From Hongsoonwoonella zoysiae (lineage in GTDB: Bacteria; Pseudomonadota; Alphaproteobacteria; Rhizobiales; Stappiaceae), in NCBI RefSeq assembly GCF_013266695.1, contig NZ_JABRXF010000001.1:1989736-2053735 (forward strand): a stretch of 64,000 nt of DNA, given 5' to 3'. A model generated the notes under the pieces. The model was not told the origin of the DNA. It saw nothing but the letters and a program-made list of their open reading frames with translations, and searched no databases. The translations under genes and the position numbers were made by a program. The stretch's first letter is position 1. Every line of letters begins with the position of its first letter. Of the stretch, positions 27,909 through 38,318 are shown piece by piece.

Positions 27909-27926
27909 GCTTTCATTACGGGCAGT

Positions 27927-28829
27927 TTAGCGAATGAACGTGCCGGCCCTCAGTTCGTTGAAGGCCTGCATCAGTTCCTCGCGCGTGTTCATGACGATCG
28001 GCCCGTGCCAGGCGACCGGTTCGCGGATCGGCGCGCCGGAGACGAGCAGGAAGCGGATGCCATGGTCGCCCGCCTGAACGACGACCTCGTCGCCCGTGTC
28101 GAATACGACGAGCGTGCGGTTGCCGCTTTCATCGCGGATGTTCAGCTCCTCGCCCCCGAACTCCTTTTCCGTCAGCACGCCGAAGGGTTTCGACGCATCG
28201 CGGAAGGTGCCGGACCCTTCGAAAATATAGGCGAAGGCCTTTCGATAGGTGTCGACCGGAAAGGCCTTGCGCCTGCCGGCCGGCACGAAGATGTCGAGAT
28301 ATTGCGGCTCGGCGGCGATGCCGTCGACCGGCCCGCGCTTTCCCCAGAAGTCGCCGCAGACGACACGCACCGTCGTGCCGTCATCGTCGACGATGACCGG
28401 AATATCGGCGCCCTTGACGTCCTGATAGCGCGGCTCGGTCATCTTGAGCGAGGAAGGCAGGTTCGCCCAGAGCTGGAAGCCGTGCATGCGCCCCCTGTCG
28501 TCACCCTTCGGCATCTCCTGGTGAAGAATGCCGCGCCCGGCCGTCATCCACTGCACGTCGCCCGCACCCAGCGAACCGGCGTTGCCGAGGCTGTCGCCAT
28601 GGTCGACAGTGCCGGCGAGCACATAGGTGATCGTCTCGATGCCGCGATGCGGATGCCAGGGGAAGCCCGCCTTGTAGTCCTGCGGGCGTTCGTTGCGAAA
28701 ATCGTCGAACAGCAGGAAGGGATCGGCAAGATCGGGATCGCCGAAACCGAAGGCGCGGTGAAGATGAACGCCGGCGCCCTCCAGCGTGGGCTGGGCGCTG
28801 CTCAACTGCTTGACGGGGCGGATGGACAT
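27927..28829 (-). CDS. Pirin family protein
   Basis: A 300-residue bicupin of the pirin family. The metal-binding first cupin has HPHRGIETITYVLAGTVDHGDSLGN and HQEMPKGD; the second is shorter (YIFEGSGTF, VVFDTGDEV, HGPIVMNT). Bacterial pirins include quercetinase-like enzymes and regulators of metabolic enzymes; which applies here is unknown. The ATG at 28829 is chosen; the frame continues to 29027 through unrelated-looking sequence. Confidence 0.92.
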   Translation of the reverse strand: MSIRPVKQLSSAQPTLEGAGVHLHRAFGFGDPDLADPFLLFDDFRNERPQDYKAGFPWHPHRGIETITYVLAGTVDHGDSLGNAGSLGAGDVQWMTAGRGILHQEMPKGDDRGRMHGFQLWANLPSSLKMTEPRYQDVKGADIPVIVDDDGTTVRVVCGDFWGKRGPVDGIAAEPQYLDIFVPAGRRKAFPVDTYRKAFAYIFEGSGTFRDASKPFGVLTEKEFGGEELNIRDESGNRTLVVFDTGDEVVVQAGDHGIRFLLVSGAPIREPVAWHGPIVMNTREELMQAFNELRAGTFIR

Positions 28830-28947
28830 GGATCTGGACCCTTTGTTTACGCTTGACGCCAATGTAGGGCGTGAATGGTCCCAAATACAGGTGGGCGGGG
28901 GGAACGGTATGTTCACCGGCCGCGAACGATACCATTTCCGGCGCTCA

Positions 28948-30330
28948 TCAGTTGCGCAATTGCGGCCAGAGGCTGACGGGGTCGACACGTCTGCTGCCCT
29001 CGAATGCCTCAAGATGAAGGTGGGCATGCTTCTGTGTCGATCCGCTCATGCCGACGGCGGCGAAGGTATCGCCTTTTTTCAAGCGGTCTCCGGGTGTCAC
29101 CGAATAGGCGGCAAGATGGGTGAAGAACGCGCGGCGCGTCCCGTCGACGGAGCGCAGTTCCACGCCCTTGCCGTAGCGCGGCTCGCCACGGAAAACGTCG
29201 CTCGCCTCGACCACCACCATATCTTCCGGAGCATGGATCGCCGTGCCGGCGGGTGCCGCGATATCGATGCCCTTGTGGAATGTTCCATCCTTTCGGATGA
29301 TGCCGAAGGGCACCGCCAGACGGCCCTCCACGATCCTGGCCGCGCCGGGGCCGGCCAGGGAAGAAGTGGCAAACGCGGCGCCGACGCCGGTCAGCGCGAG
29401 CGAAAGAACAGCGGCAAAGGCAACGGAATATCGGCTCTTGCGGGCAGGGAACCGGCCCTCCAGTATACTTGTCATTCTCATCTTTTCGGTCCTGAATTGG
29501 AGAGTTGAGAAAGTGGCGGGCGGGCATGGCAGTGTCCGATCCGCCGGTATGCGCAGGGCCGAAAGCAAGGTTCTTGCATAGGCCATGCGCATGTCTTTTG
29601 GCGCGTCAGCCAGCGCTGCGGCATCGGCGCGAAGCTCCGCCGCCAGACGCCACCGCGCCGCGAGGCCGCGCACAAACGGATTGAACCAGAAGATCGCCAC
29701 GACGAGGGAAAGAGCCGCCGCCACTTCGGGGTCGCGCGCCTTCAGGTGCGCCTCCTCATGGGCGACGACCATCGCAAGCTGTTGCGGTGACGTACTGTGA
29801 ACCAGCGTTTCAGGGATGACGATCGAGCGTCGCTGGCCCGCAATGGCGAATGCGGGAACCGGAGCTTCCGTGATGCGCAAGGGCCAGACGCTGCGAGGCA
29901 GCGCGGGATCAGGCATGGCGTTCGCGGCGATTGCGGAAAGCCACCGCCATGTGCGGGCGAGACGGAGCAAATGGACCGCTGTGCCGATAAGGTAGAGCGC
30001 AAGGGTAATGCCGGCGCCAAGGGGTTGCCATTGAAAGGATGGTCGCGGCTTTGCCGGACCAGCAAGCAATTCGGCAGGCGCGTAAGGAGCGAAGCTTCCC
30101 CGCAGGTCCGGGATATCGGCCGAAGGCGCAAACGCCGTCAGGATGGGCAGTTCCAGCCGAATGCCCGCAACCATCAGAATGACGGGCGCAACCAGCGAGA
30201 CGATCAAAGCCAAATGGAAGGACGTGCTCGCCCTTATCGACGGGACGGCTTTCGTCAGTGCTGCGGCAACTGCCCAAAGAACGCCGCCCCAGAGCAGGCT
30301 GAACGCCAGTGAGGCGGCGAACATTGTCAT
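28948..30330 (-). CDS. BlaR1-like M56 membrane metallopeptidase fused to an M23 peptidoglycan endopeptidase domain
   Basis: A 460-residue protein. Its N-terminal part has several membrane helices (about 5-25, 37-60, 103-122, 200-218) around the M56 zinc motif HEEAH (191-195) with a downstream Glu in RLAAELRAD. After a further membrane helix (about 303-323) the C-terminal, periplasmic domain is M23-like: [10 protein letters not shown] (His352, Asp356), FTHLA (His405) and HAHLHLE (435-441). Classical BlaR1 carries a penicillin-binding sensor in that position. It is preceded, with a 4-bp overlap, by a BlaI-type repressor gene, so it is the sensor half of a wall-stress switch or a wall enzyme regulated by it. 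Confidence 0.88.
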   Translation of the reverse strand: MTMFAASLAFSLLWGGVLWAVAAALTKAVPSIRASTSFHLALIVSLVAPVILMVAGIRLELPILTAFAPSADIPDLRGSFAPYAPAELLAGPAKPRPSFQWQPLGAGITLALYLIGTAVHLLRLARTWRWLSAIAANAMPDPALPRSVWPLRITEAPVPAFAIAGQRRSIVIPETLVHSTSPQQLAMVVAHEEAHLKARDPEVAAALSLVVAIFWFNPFVRGLAARWRLAAELRADAAALADAPKDMRMAYARTLLSALRIPADRTLPCPPATFSTLQFRTEKMRMTSILEGRFPARKSRYSVAFAAVLSLALTGVGAAFATSSLAGPGAARIVEGRLAVPFGIIRKDGTFHKGIDIAAPAGTAIHAPEDMVVVEASDVFRGEPRYGKGVELRSVDGTRRAFFTHLAAYSVTPGDRLKKGDTFAAVGMSGSTQKHAHLHLEAFEGSRRVDPVSLWPQLRN

Positions 30331-30692
30331 GCGTCGTCATCCCTTGCCAGAAGCTCTTCCAGTTCCCGAAGTTCTTCCTCGCTCAGGAGGTTGCTGCCGG
30401 AAAACGTCGAGACGGGAGGGGGGGATTTCAGCCCGAGGACATTGCTGATGAAGTCGCGCGTGAGTGCTGCAAGGGTCGGAACCTTTTCGGCCTTGGCGCG
30501 ATATACGTTGATGCCGTGAAGATCCCGCCGGGAAACGAGGCCCTTGGCGACCATGCGATCGAGCGTCTTGCGCGTCGAGGATGCCGACCAGCCGAGTTCA
30601 CCGGCTACCATCTCATGCAGTTCGCGTGCGCTCAGTTCCTTTTCCCGCCACAAGGACTTGAGAAGAAGCAGTTCGCTTGGGGAAGGTTTCAT
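30327..30692 (-). CDS. BlaI/MecI-type transcriptional repressor
   Basis: A 121-residue winged-helix protein: [28 protein letters not shown], then [20 protein letters not shown], with the usual short dimerisation tail. BlaI repressors are inactivated by proteolysis triggered by the M56 partner encoded just downstream. Inverted repeats 29-58 bp upstream of the start are probable operators, which implies autoregulation. Confidence 0.93.
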   Translation of the reverse strand: MKPSPSELLLLKSLWREKELSARELHEMVAGELGWSASSTRKTLDRMVAKGLVSRRDLHGINVYRAKAEKVPTLAALTRDFISNVLGLKSPPPVSTFSGSNLLSEEELRELEELLARDDDA

Positions 30693-30720
30693 GGCGCGGT
30701 TAGTCTATTTCTCGGAACCG

Positions 30721-30750
30721 ATGTCGCGATATTGCGACATGTGTCGCACA
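30721..30750. promoter_or_regulatory. Probable BlaI operator
   Basis: A perfect 7-bp inverted repeat, ATGTCGC-GATATT-GCGACAT (30721-30740), is followed immediately by TGTG-TCG-CACA (30740-30750), sharing the TGTCGC half-site. It stands just upstream of the repressor gene and of the divergent ABC-transporter genes, so it could control both. Confidence 0.6.
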
Positions 30751-30917
30751 TCGTCAATCCTGTTATCCGCCCTTTTCATCGCGGCCCTGTTCTGGCAATG
30801 TCCGCGAGCCTTCGTTCCGATGCGGTTCATTGGCGTGGCTCTTCAGGTTTTTCAGCCGCTGCAGCCCTTTTCCGTGTTTCCGAAATTCCTGCCCGTGCGA
30901 GTATCCAATTGCGCCCC

Positions 30918-31844
30918 ATGCAGCCAATTCTGAACGTTTCCGGCCTGTCCAAGACCTATGACAGCGGCTTTCAGGCGCTGAAGCAGGTGGATCTTGCGAT
31001 CAACAAGGGCGAGGTTTTCGCTCTGCTTGGCCCGAACGGGGCGGGCAAGACGACCTTGATCAGCATTATCTGCGGCCTCGTGAACCCGAGCGCGGGCAGC
31101 GTGAGCGTGGATGGGCACGACATCCTGAAGGATTACCGCGCGGCGCGCGGGCTGATCGGCCTTGTGCCGCAGGAACTGACGACGGATGCCTTCGTCACCG
31201 TCTGGCAGACGATCTCCTTCTCGCGCGGGCTCTTCGGCAAGCGCAAGAACCCGGAATACCTGGAAAAGGTGCTGAAGGATCTGAGCCTCTGGGACAAGAA
31301 GGACGCGATGATCATGACGCTTTCGGGCGGCATGAAGCGGCGTGTCCTGATCGCCAAGGCGCTGGCGCACGAGCCGCAGATCCTGTTCCTCGACGAGCCG
31401 ACGGCCGGCGTCGACGTGGAGCTGCGCCGCGACATGTGGGAGGTGGTGCGCGTTCTTCAGCAAACGGGCGTCACCATCATCCTCACCACCCATTACATTG
31501 AGGAAGCCGAGGAAATGGCCGACCGGGTGGGCGTCATTTCCAAGGGCGAGATCATTCTGGTGGAGGAGAAGGCGGAACTGATGCGCAAGCTCGGCCGCAA
31601 GGAGCTGACGCTGCATCTGCACGAGCCGCTCGACAGCCTTCCCGCCTCGCTGAACGGCCACGATCTGGAGCTTGGCGGGGAGGGATACGAGATCGTCTAC
31701 CACTACGACACGCAAGGGGAGCGGACCGGCATCACCTCGCTTCTGCAGGACTTGGGTGATGCCGGCATACGCTTCCGCGACCTTCAGACGAAGCAAAGCT
31801 CGCTTGAAGAGATTTTCGTAAGCCTTGTCAGGGAACGCAAATGA
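30918..31844 (+). CDS. ABC transporter ATP-binding subunit (exporter, YadG-like)
   Basis: A 308-residue ATPase: Walker [11 protein letters not shown], signature LSGGMKRRV, Walker [13 protein letters not shown], switch His in [12 protein letters not shown]. The C-terminal extension after residue 215 is typical of ABC-2 type exporters. The ATG at 30918 is chosen, since the open frame upstream is not protein-like. It overlaps the permease gene by ATGA. Substrate unknown. Confidence 0.94.
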   Translation: MQPILNVSGLSKTYDSGFQALKQVDLAINKGEVFALLGPNGAGKTTLISIICGLVNPSAGSVSVDGHDILKDYRAARGLIGLVPQELTTDAFVTVWQTISFSRGLFGKRKNPEYLEKVLKDLSLWDKKDAMIMTLSGGMKRRVLIAKALAHEPQILFLDEPTAGVDVELRRDMWEVVRVLQQTGVTIILTTHYIEEAEEMADRVGVISKGEIILVEEKAELMRKLGRKELTLHLHEPLDSLPASLNGHDLELGGEGYEIVYHYDTQGERTGITSLLQDLGDAGIRFRDLQTKQSSLEEIFVSLVRERK

Positions 31845-32602
31845 ACCTGCGCGCGATTCAGACCATCTACCTGTTCGAAATGGACCGCATGCGGCGCACG
31901 GTTGCCCAGAGCGTGATTTCGCCCGTCCTTTCGACAGCGCTTTATTTCATCGTTTTCGGCTCTGCGATCGGTTCGCGCATCGAAGAGATCGACGGCGTGG
32001 CCTACGGCGCCTTCATCGTGCCGGGGCTGATGATGATGACGCTTTTGATGCAAAGCGTTTCCAACGCGGCCTTCGGCATTTATTTCCCGCGCTTCGTCGG
32101 CACGGTCTACGAAATCCTGTCTGCGCCGATTTCCGCCATGGAGATTGTGATCGGATACGTGGGCGCAGCCGCCACGAAATCGCTGATCATAGGGCTGATC
32201 ATCCTGGCGACGGCGCATTTCTTCGTAGACATCGAAATACGCCATCCGGTCTGGATGCTGGCATTCCTGATTCTGACGAGCGTCACATTCTCGCTGCTCG
32301 GTTTCATTATCGGCATCTGGGCCGACAATTTCGAGAAACTGCAACTGGTGCCTCTGCTGGTGGTGACGCCGCTCGCCTTTCTGGGAGGCAGCTTCTATTC
32401 GATCAAGATGCTGCCCGAGTTCTGGCAGACGGTGACGCTGTTCAACCCCGTCGTCTATCTGATCTCCGGATTCCGCTGGAGCTTCTACGGGCAGGCGGAT
32501 GTCGCCATAACGGTGAGCCTGTCGATGACCTTCGTTTTCCTTGTCATCTGCCTTGCCGTCGTCTGGTGGATCTTCAGGACCGGCTACCGGCTGAAACCGT
32601 AA
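31841..32602 (+). CDS. ABC-2 type transporter permease (YadH-like)
   Basis: A 253-residue membrane protein with about six helices: [34 protein letters not shown], a central pair, the conserved [16 protein letters not shown], and a last helix near the C terminus ([15 protein letters not shown]). It partners with the ATPase upstream. No binding protein is present, which fits an exporter. Confidence 0.93.
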   Translation: MNLRAIQTIYLFEMDRMRRTVAQSVISPVLSTALYFIVFGSAIGSRIEEIDGVAYGAFIVPGLMMMTLLMQSVSNAAFGIYFPRFVGTVYEILSAPISAMEIVIGYVGAAATKSLIIGLIILATAHFFVDIEIRHPVWMLAFLILTSVTFSLLGFIIGIWADNFEKLQLVPLLVVTPLAFLGGSFYSIKMLPEFWQTVTLFNPVVYLISGFRWSFYGQADVAITVSLSMTFVFLVICLAVVWWIFRTGYRLKP

Positions 32603-32666
32603 TTGCGCCGCGAAGCGGTTTCTGTAGGCTGCAAGGAACGGTCTTGAGTTCCGCGGGGAATTGCAC

Positions 32667-33572
32667 ATGCGCCGGCTGAGCGTCCGCAGACAATTGAAGG
32701 GTCTCGTCACCGCTCTGTTCCTGGGCGCGCTTGCCGCCTGCCAGAGTGTGGCGCCGCAAGGAGCGGCGAGCGTCCCGTCTTCCGCCACGACAGTCCCGGC
32801 GGTGGCGGCCGTCAACACGCTCTCGCTCAGCCCAGTCCCGGCAAGGGCAGAGGCGCGGGCGCGCGCGGAAATCGTCATCGATGCGCGCTCCGGCAAGGTG
32901 CTGCATGAAGTGGATGCCGATGCGCCGCGCTACCCGGCTTCGCTTACCAAGATGATGACGCTCTATCTCCTGTTCGAGGAGGTTGCGTCCGGCAAGCTGA
33001 CGCTCGACAGCCCGCTCAGGGTATCGGCCAACGCCGCCTCGCAACCTCCGGCAAAGATCGGCGTGAAAGCGGGCTCGACCATCAGCGTGAAGGATGCCGC
33101 GCAGGCGATCGCCGTCAAATCCGGCAATGACGTTGCCGTGGTGATCGCGGAGAATATCTCAGGCTCGGAACGGGCGTTCGCGCGCAAGATGACGGAAAAG
33201 GCCCGGGCGCTAGGCATGCGACGCACGCGCTTCGTCAATGCATCGGGCCTGCCGGATACCGCGCAGGTGACGACCGCGCGCGACATGGCAACGCTGGCGC
33301 GGGCGCTCAAAAGCCGCTTTCCCCAATACGCGAGCTATTTCCGTGCGCGTTCTTTCAACTACGGCGGGAAGACGTTCAAGGCGACCAACAATCTGCTTGG
33401 CCGCGTGGCCGGCGTCGACGGCTTGAAGACGGGCTATATCCGCCTGTCGGGCTTCAACCTTGCCGCTTCCGCCCGGCGCGGGGGAAAGAGCGTCATCGTC
33501 GTCGTCATGGGTGGGGAGAGCGAGGGCGCGCGCGACCGTCGGGTCGCGCAGCTTATCGAGGAAAATTTCTGA
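32667..33572 (+). CDS. D-alanyl-D-alanine carboxypeptidase (S11 family)
   Basis: Trims the terminal D-Ala from peptidoglycan pentapeptides. The 301-residue precursor has a lipobox-like signal (LGALAAC, lipid Cys about residue 26), then the S11 motifs: SLTKMM (nucleophile Ser and Lys), SGND as SxN, and LKTGYI as KTG. It lacks the usual C-terminal membrane-association domain, so lipid anchoring may hold it at the membrane. The ATG at 32667 follows GGGGAA. Confidence 0.94.
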   Translation: MRRLSVRRQLKGLVTALFLGALAACQSVAPQGAASVPSSATTVPAVAAVNTLSLSPVPARAEARARAEIVIDARSGKVLHEVDADAPRYPASLTKMMTLYLLFEEVASGKLTLDSPLRVSANAASQPPAKIGVKAGSTISVKDAAQAIAVKSGNDVAVVIAENISGSERAFARKMTEKARALGMRRTRFVNASGLPDTAQVTTARDMATLARALKSRFPQYASYFRARSFNYGGKTFKATNNLLGRVAGVDGLKTGYIRLSGFNLAASARRGGKSVIVVVMGGESEGARDRRVAQLIEENF

Positions 33573-33688
33573 TCCGGACCGAGGGGCTGTTGCCGGTCAA
33601 GCGTTTCCGGACAGTGATGTTTCGAATGGCAAACGACCCGCCAAGGGCGGGCCGTCCGTTTCGGTAAATTCAAGAACAATGGACCGGA

Positions 33689-34841
<1,153 letters not shown>

Positions 34842-35498
34842 TTACGCGCCGGCCCCGAAGAGCCGGTAGAACTGGCCCACCGCCTCTCTGGCGCGGGCGG
34901 GAAAATCGGTCTCCTCGTCGCTCAATCGATCACCGAGCAGGAGACGGCCGTGAAGATCGCCGACGATGAGGCCGTAAAGCGCCTGATAGGCGGCTTCCAC
35001 ATCGTCGAACGCAAGATAGCGGTGCCTGTGGCCGAATTCGAGAAGGGCACGCGCGCGCTGGCCGATCGGTAGGCGGCCGCGTTCAAGCAGCAATCGCCCG
35101 AGCGGCGCGCCGTCGCGCCCGGCGTGCGATATCGCCAGACGGTTGAGCGCAAGCGAAGTTTCTCCGGCAAGAACCGTCAGAAGATCCTCGGCGAAGGTTT
35201 CGAGCTGCCCGCGAAAGGCATCGGCGCCCTGTGCGGCGAGATCGTCGGCGATGCGCACCTTGCTTGCCTGATAGGCGACGACGCCGGCGAGCAGGCCGTC
35301 CCGGTCGCCGAACCACTTGTAAAGGCTTTCCTTGGAGCAATTCGCCGCACGTGCGAGACCCGCCGTCGTCAGCGCCTTGTCGCCGCCTTCCACCAGAAGC
35401 TTGAGGGCAACCGCCAGAACCTCACGCTGGCGCGGCGTGAAGGCGCCATGCGTCTTCATCTCCCCCGTCTTGCGTGATTTCGTCGACTGGTCCAGCAA
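34842..35498 (-). CDS. TetR/AcrR family regulator upstream of ilvC
   Basis: A 218-residue TetR-type protein with the HTH at about residues 42-64 (LTTAGLARAANCSKESLYKWFGDRDG split by a short turn) and a helical ligand domain. TTG at 35498 has a good ribosome site (GGGAG, 8-nt spacing); an ATG at 35459 is the alternative. A perfect palindrome, GTACCGTACGGTAC, 47 bp upstream is a likely operator. It may regulate ilvC as a downstream operon member. Confidence 0.88.
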   Translation of the reverse strand: MLDQSTKSRKTGEMKTHGAFTPRQREVLAVALKLLVEGGDKALTTAGLARAANCSKESLYKWFGDRDGLLAGVVAYQASKVRIADDLAAQGADAFRGQLETFAEDLLTVLAGETSLALNRLAISHAGRDGAPLGRLLLERGRLPIGQRARALLEFGHRHRYLAFDDVEAAYQALYGLIVGDLHGRLLLGDRLSDEETDFPARAREAVGQFYRLFGAGA

Positions 35499-35544
35499 TT
35501 ACGCCGCTCCCGATTACTCGCCTGCTATGGAACGAGTGCGAACT

Positions 35545-35558
35545 GTACCGTACGGTAC
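35545..35558. promoter_or_regulatory. Candidate TetR operator
   Basis: GTACCGTACGGTAC is a perfect 14-bp palindrome 47-60 bp upstream of the TetR start codon, the usual place for an autoregulatory operator. The rest of 35499-35855 holds no recognisable gene. Confidence 0.6.
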
Positions 35559-35855
35559 GTACGAGAATGGATACTCGAACCTCATGCGCGTGGCAAGGCC
35601 AAATCGCGAATTGGGGGTTGGAAATGAGGGTGAGAACATGCCCGGTAAAAATGCGTCGACCGATCGAGACATCGAAGACGCATCGGGTTTTGGAAGTAAA
35701 TATCGCTTGGCCCGTTATCGTAGCGTTAAAGTGTCCGGGGAAGACGAATCCAGGTTTGTTCGGCCTTCACGCCGGTCTAACAGGCCAATTACGGAAAAAT
35801 AACGCGCTTTCAACGATTTTACTTCCACCACATTCCTTCAGGACAAGAAGAATTG

Positions 35856-36572
35856 ATGCCCATCGAGGCAAGCAGGCGGGCGCCGGCCGACTTTGCTCGG
35901 TCCACGCTCACGGTACACTATCTTTGCGCCTATTACTCACAGTTCGCGCATTTGAAAGTTGCGCCCAGAACGCCGGAGCTCTGGGCGGCGTTTCATTTTT
36001 GCCGAGCGGTTAAGCATCGGAAAATCAACGGTTATTGCGACTTTCCATTGACCGCGGGCGCTGTGCGAATAAATGCTTCCAATGTTATTTTGGCCCGAAA
36101 GCTCTTTGGGGTCGCCATCCTCAAGGTCTATGAAAAACATCGGTCCGGCACGCCACTGCTCGTTCCCGTGCCGTCGCGGGATTCACTCAGAAAGGCGAAA
36201 TTCCGCACGCTGGAACTGCTTGAAGATGCCGTAACGTTAGAAGATCGTGATTTGATTGCCCCCGCCTTGCGCTTCGGTTACGACCTGCCTCCGGTTTCCG
36301 GAACAGGCGCAAGGGAAAGGTCTCTTATTTTCAACGCGCTGGATGTCACGGGAGAAGTTCGGGGTCGTAAGGTGATCCTTGTCGATGACATCGTCACGAC
36401 CGGCAACACGCTGCTTGCGGCGGCGGACGCCATAGAGGCGGCTGGGGGTAAGGCGGTGTGCGCGGTCGCCTGCGGGCGGACTGTCAAAAACCGGATCCGG
36501 GCGTTCAAGCTGCGCGCGTTCGAGCTTCAAAGGGCAGGGGAGCTGGAAGACCGAGCCCGGTTTAGGCCTTGA
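35856..36572 (+). CDS. Phosphoribosyltransferase-like protein
   Basis: A 238-residue protein with a type I PRPP-binding loop, KVILVDDIVTTGNTLLAAADAI, in its C-terminal half, resembling ComF-type and other PRTase-fold proteins. There is no zinc-ribbon N terminus; instead about 100 residues of unknown character (YYSQFAHLKVAP; FPLTAGAVRI) precede it. A TTG at 35853 lies directly before the ATG. Function unknown; salvage or a DNA-uptake-linked role are both possible. Confidence 0.72.
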   Translation: MPIEASRRAPADFARSTLTVHYLCAYYSQFAHLKVAPRTPELWAAFHFCRAVKHRKINGYCDFPLTAGAVRINASNVILARKLFGVAILKVYEKHRSGTPLLVPVPSRDSLRKAKFRTLELLEDAVTLEDRDLIAPALRFGYDLPPVSGTGARERSLIFNALDVTGEVRGRKVILVDDIVTTGNTLLAAADAIEAAGGKAVCAVACGRTVKNRIRAFKLRAFELQRAGELEDRARFRP

Positions 36573-36592
36573 AGCGATGGTTGGCGCTGAAT

Positions 36593-37216
36593 TCAGCGGG
36601 AGGACAATGCCAGCGAGCCGCCGAATGCGATCATGACCGAGCCGATGACGCGGCGCACGATCCTGATCGCGCGCGCATCCCGCAGGTAACGGCGCAGCCA
36701 ACCGCTGGCAAAGGAAATGAGCATGTGCTTAGCGAAGACGATGCCGCCATAGGTGAGCGAAAGGGCGGCCACCTGCGGCAGGAATGCCGACTTGGTGGAG
36801 AGAAAGGGAGGAAAGAGCGCGGAGATGAGGAAGATGGCCTTCGGGTTTGTCACGGCAACAAGGAAGGCCTCCGATACGAGGCGCAGTCGCGAGGGCGAGG
36901 GATCCGGACCCGACGCGCTGGCGGCAAGCGGTGACTTCCCGAGCCAGAGCCGCAATCCGAGGTAACAGAGATAGGCCCCGCCCACCAGTTTCAAAACGAA
37001 AAATGCCGTTGCGGATGCCGCGACCACCGCAGCCAGACCGAACGAGACGACCACGCCGACGACCATCATCCCCATGGAATTGCCCAGGGCCGAAAATAGC
37101 GCCGCCGCATGACCGAACCGCAGGGAATTGCCGAGCGCCAGCATGGCCGACGGGCCAGGGCTCATCACCGGTACGATGGTGACGACAATGAAAAGAAGCC
37201 AGGTTTCGATCGTCAT
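36593..37216 (-). CDS. LysE/RhtB family amino acid exporter (first copy)
   Basis: A 207-residue inner-membrane protein with about six helices and the family signature PGPSAMLALGNSLRFG near the N terminus, then YLCYLGLRLWLG and VTNPKAIFLISALFPPF. These proteins export amino acids or analogues. Divergent from the small-protein operon across an AT-rich gap. Confidence 0.92.
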   Translation of the reverse strand: MTIETWLLFIVVTIVPVMSPGPSAMLALGNSLRFGHAAALFSALGNSMGMMVVGVVVSFGLAAVVAASATAFFVLKLVGGAYLCYLGLRLWLGKSPLAASASGPDPSPSRLRLVSEAFLVAVTNPKAIFLISALFPPFLSTKSAFLPQVAALSLTYGGIVFAKHMLISFASGWLRRYLRDARAIRIVRRVIGSVMIAFGGSLALSSR

Positions 37217-37569
37217 GGCTGGTCCGCTCGCTCCGTTCCCTCACCTTGTCAAGGCATGCGGCGCGGATGGGAGCCCGGCTCGCCGGCGAAGTCAATATCC
37301 GCAGCGGAAGCTCAGGATGGTATAATTATCGGGAAAATATTGAATTTAGCGTAATTCTCACAAAATTACGCAAAGAGATGTGAATATATAATGGGTGAGA
37401 AAAGTTTTAGAAATAGATAGAAATTTGTGCTCTCTTAAATTAGCTTAATAAGCCCATGCGATATTCCAGGTTATGATGATTGGTTTTTTATTTATATGTA
37501 ATGTATATTTAATTTCTCTGCATGTTTGGGGTATTATGCTCGAGAAGACCGAAATAACAGGAGGAACCC
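37217..37569. other. AT-rich intergenic region with an inverted repeat
   Basis: About 350 bp, clearly AT-rich from 37320 on. GCGTAATT (37349-37356) is inverted as AATTACGC (37364-37371) with a 7-bp spacer, a plausible regulator site. It separates the LysE gene from the small-protein operon, whose ribosome site is CAGGAGGAACCC. No gene seen. Confidence 0.5.
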
Positions 37570-37755
37570 ATGTCGGACAGGATGATCGGCGATATCAAGC
37601 TTTCCAACTACGCCGTGAAGAAGATGGAACGGGAAAAGGCGTCGATCCTCGGACGTGTTGGCCATTCCGGCGCGGGCGACCAGGCCGATCCACGTAGTAA
37701 TCCCGCGCCCAACTACATTGGCGAAAAAAGGGAGAAGGCGCGCGATGGGCATTGA
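37570..37755 (+). CDS. Small hydrophilic protein of unknown function
   Basis: A 61-residue protein (start MSDRMIGDIKLSNYAVKKM) behind an excellent ribosome site (AGGAGGAACCC). It is charged and probably disordered, with no motif. Its end overlaps the next gene by 11 bp, so the two are coupled. Confidence 0.65.
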   Translation: MSDRMIGDIKLSNYAVKKMEREKASILGRVGHSGAGDQADPRSNPAPNYIGEKREKARDGH

Positions 37756-37939
37756 AGTCAGCGGTCTGCTGGGACTGCTCGTTCTGGCGGTCGATATCTA
37801 TGCGATCGTCAAAACGCTGGGCTCGGGCGCAGGGACAGGCGCGAAGGTGATCTGGATACTCGTGATTCTGGTCCTGCCGCTGCTGGGCGTCATACTGTGG
37901 TTTCTGTTCGGACCATCCGGACGGGCCATCGCGCGCTGA
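37745..37939 (+). CDS. PLD nuclease N-terminal-like small membrane protein
   Basis: A 64-residue protein with two membrane helices (about residues 6-22 and 34-56), ending LGVILWFLFGPSGRA. This matches the PLDc_N domain, named from cardiolipin synthases but common alone as a tiny membrane protein. Function unknown. Confidence 0.78.
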   Translation: MGIEVSGLLGLLVLAVDIYAIVKTLGSGAGTGAKVIWILVILVLPLLGVILWFLFGPSGRAIAR

Positions 37940-37968
37940 AACGCAACGAAAGAAAAGGAGACTCCGAT

Positions 37969-38226
37969 ATGATCGACAGGCTCCCTCAGGTTCCCGGCCA
38001 AACGCCGGTACCCGATGAAAAAACGACACCTTACGCCCACCCGGACGAAGTGCTGCGCGATCCGACATTGTCCGAAGCGCAAAAACGCGCCGTGTTGAAC
38101 AAATGGACTCAGGATGCGCGCATCGCGGCACGGGGCGAGGAACATACCCCCTCCTGGGATCCGGAAACTCTCATCCGCGACATCGAAAACGCTATTGCCA
38201 AACTTGGCCCGCCGTCGGACGCCTGA
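37969..38226 (+). CDS. Small soluble protein of unknown function
   Basis: An 85-residue protein (MIDRLPQVPGQTPVPDEKT start, then YAHPDEVLRDPTLSEAQKRAVLNKW and a charged helix). The segment resembles short proteins predicted to respond to stress in rhizobia, but no function is known. A ribosome site (AAAAGGAG) precedes the ATG at 37969. Third gene of the small operon. Confidence 0.75.
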   Translation: MIDRLPQVPGQTPVPDEKTTPYAHPDEVLRDPTLSEAQKRAVLNKWTQDARIAARGEEHTPSWDPETLIRDIENAIAKLGPPSDA

Positions 38227-38318
38227 TCGGTGGATCTCGGCGTTGACCGCGTTCCCGGCTTGCCGGATAGTGCCGCGCGCCGGCTCATGCGGACCGGCGT
38301 TAGCGTCTGGATACGTTC

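Noticed and set aside
30309-30917. N-terminal extension of the ABC ATPase frame
   Set aside because: The extra 200 codons overlap BlaI and its operators and are not protein-like; the ATPase fold starts at the ATG at 30918.
35474-36013. Plus-strand 179-codon frame overlapping the phosphoribosyltransferase gene
   Set aside because: It spans the TetR operator region and the start of the PRTase gene in another frame and lacks domain features; the PRTase reading is supported by its PRPP loop.
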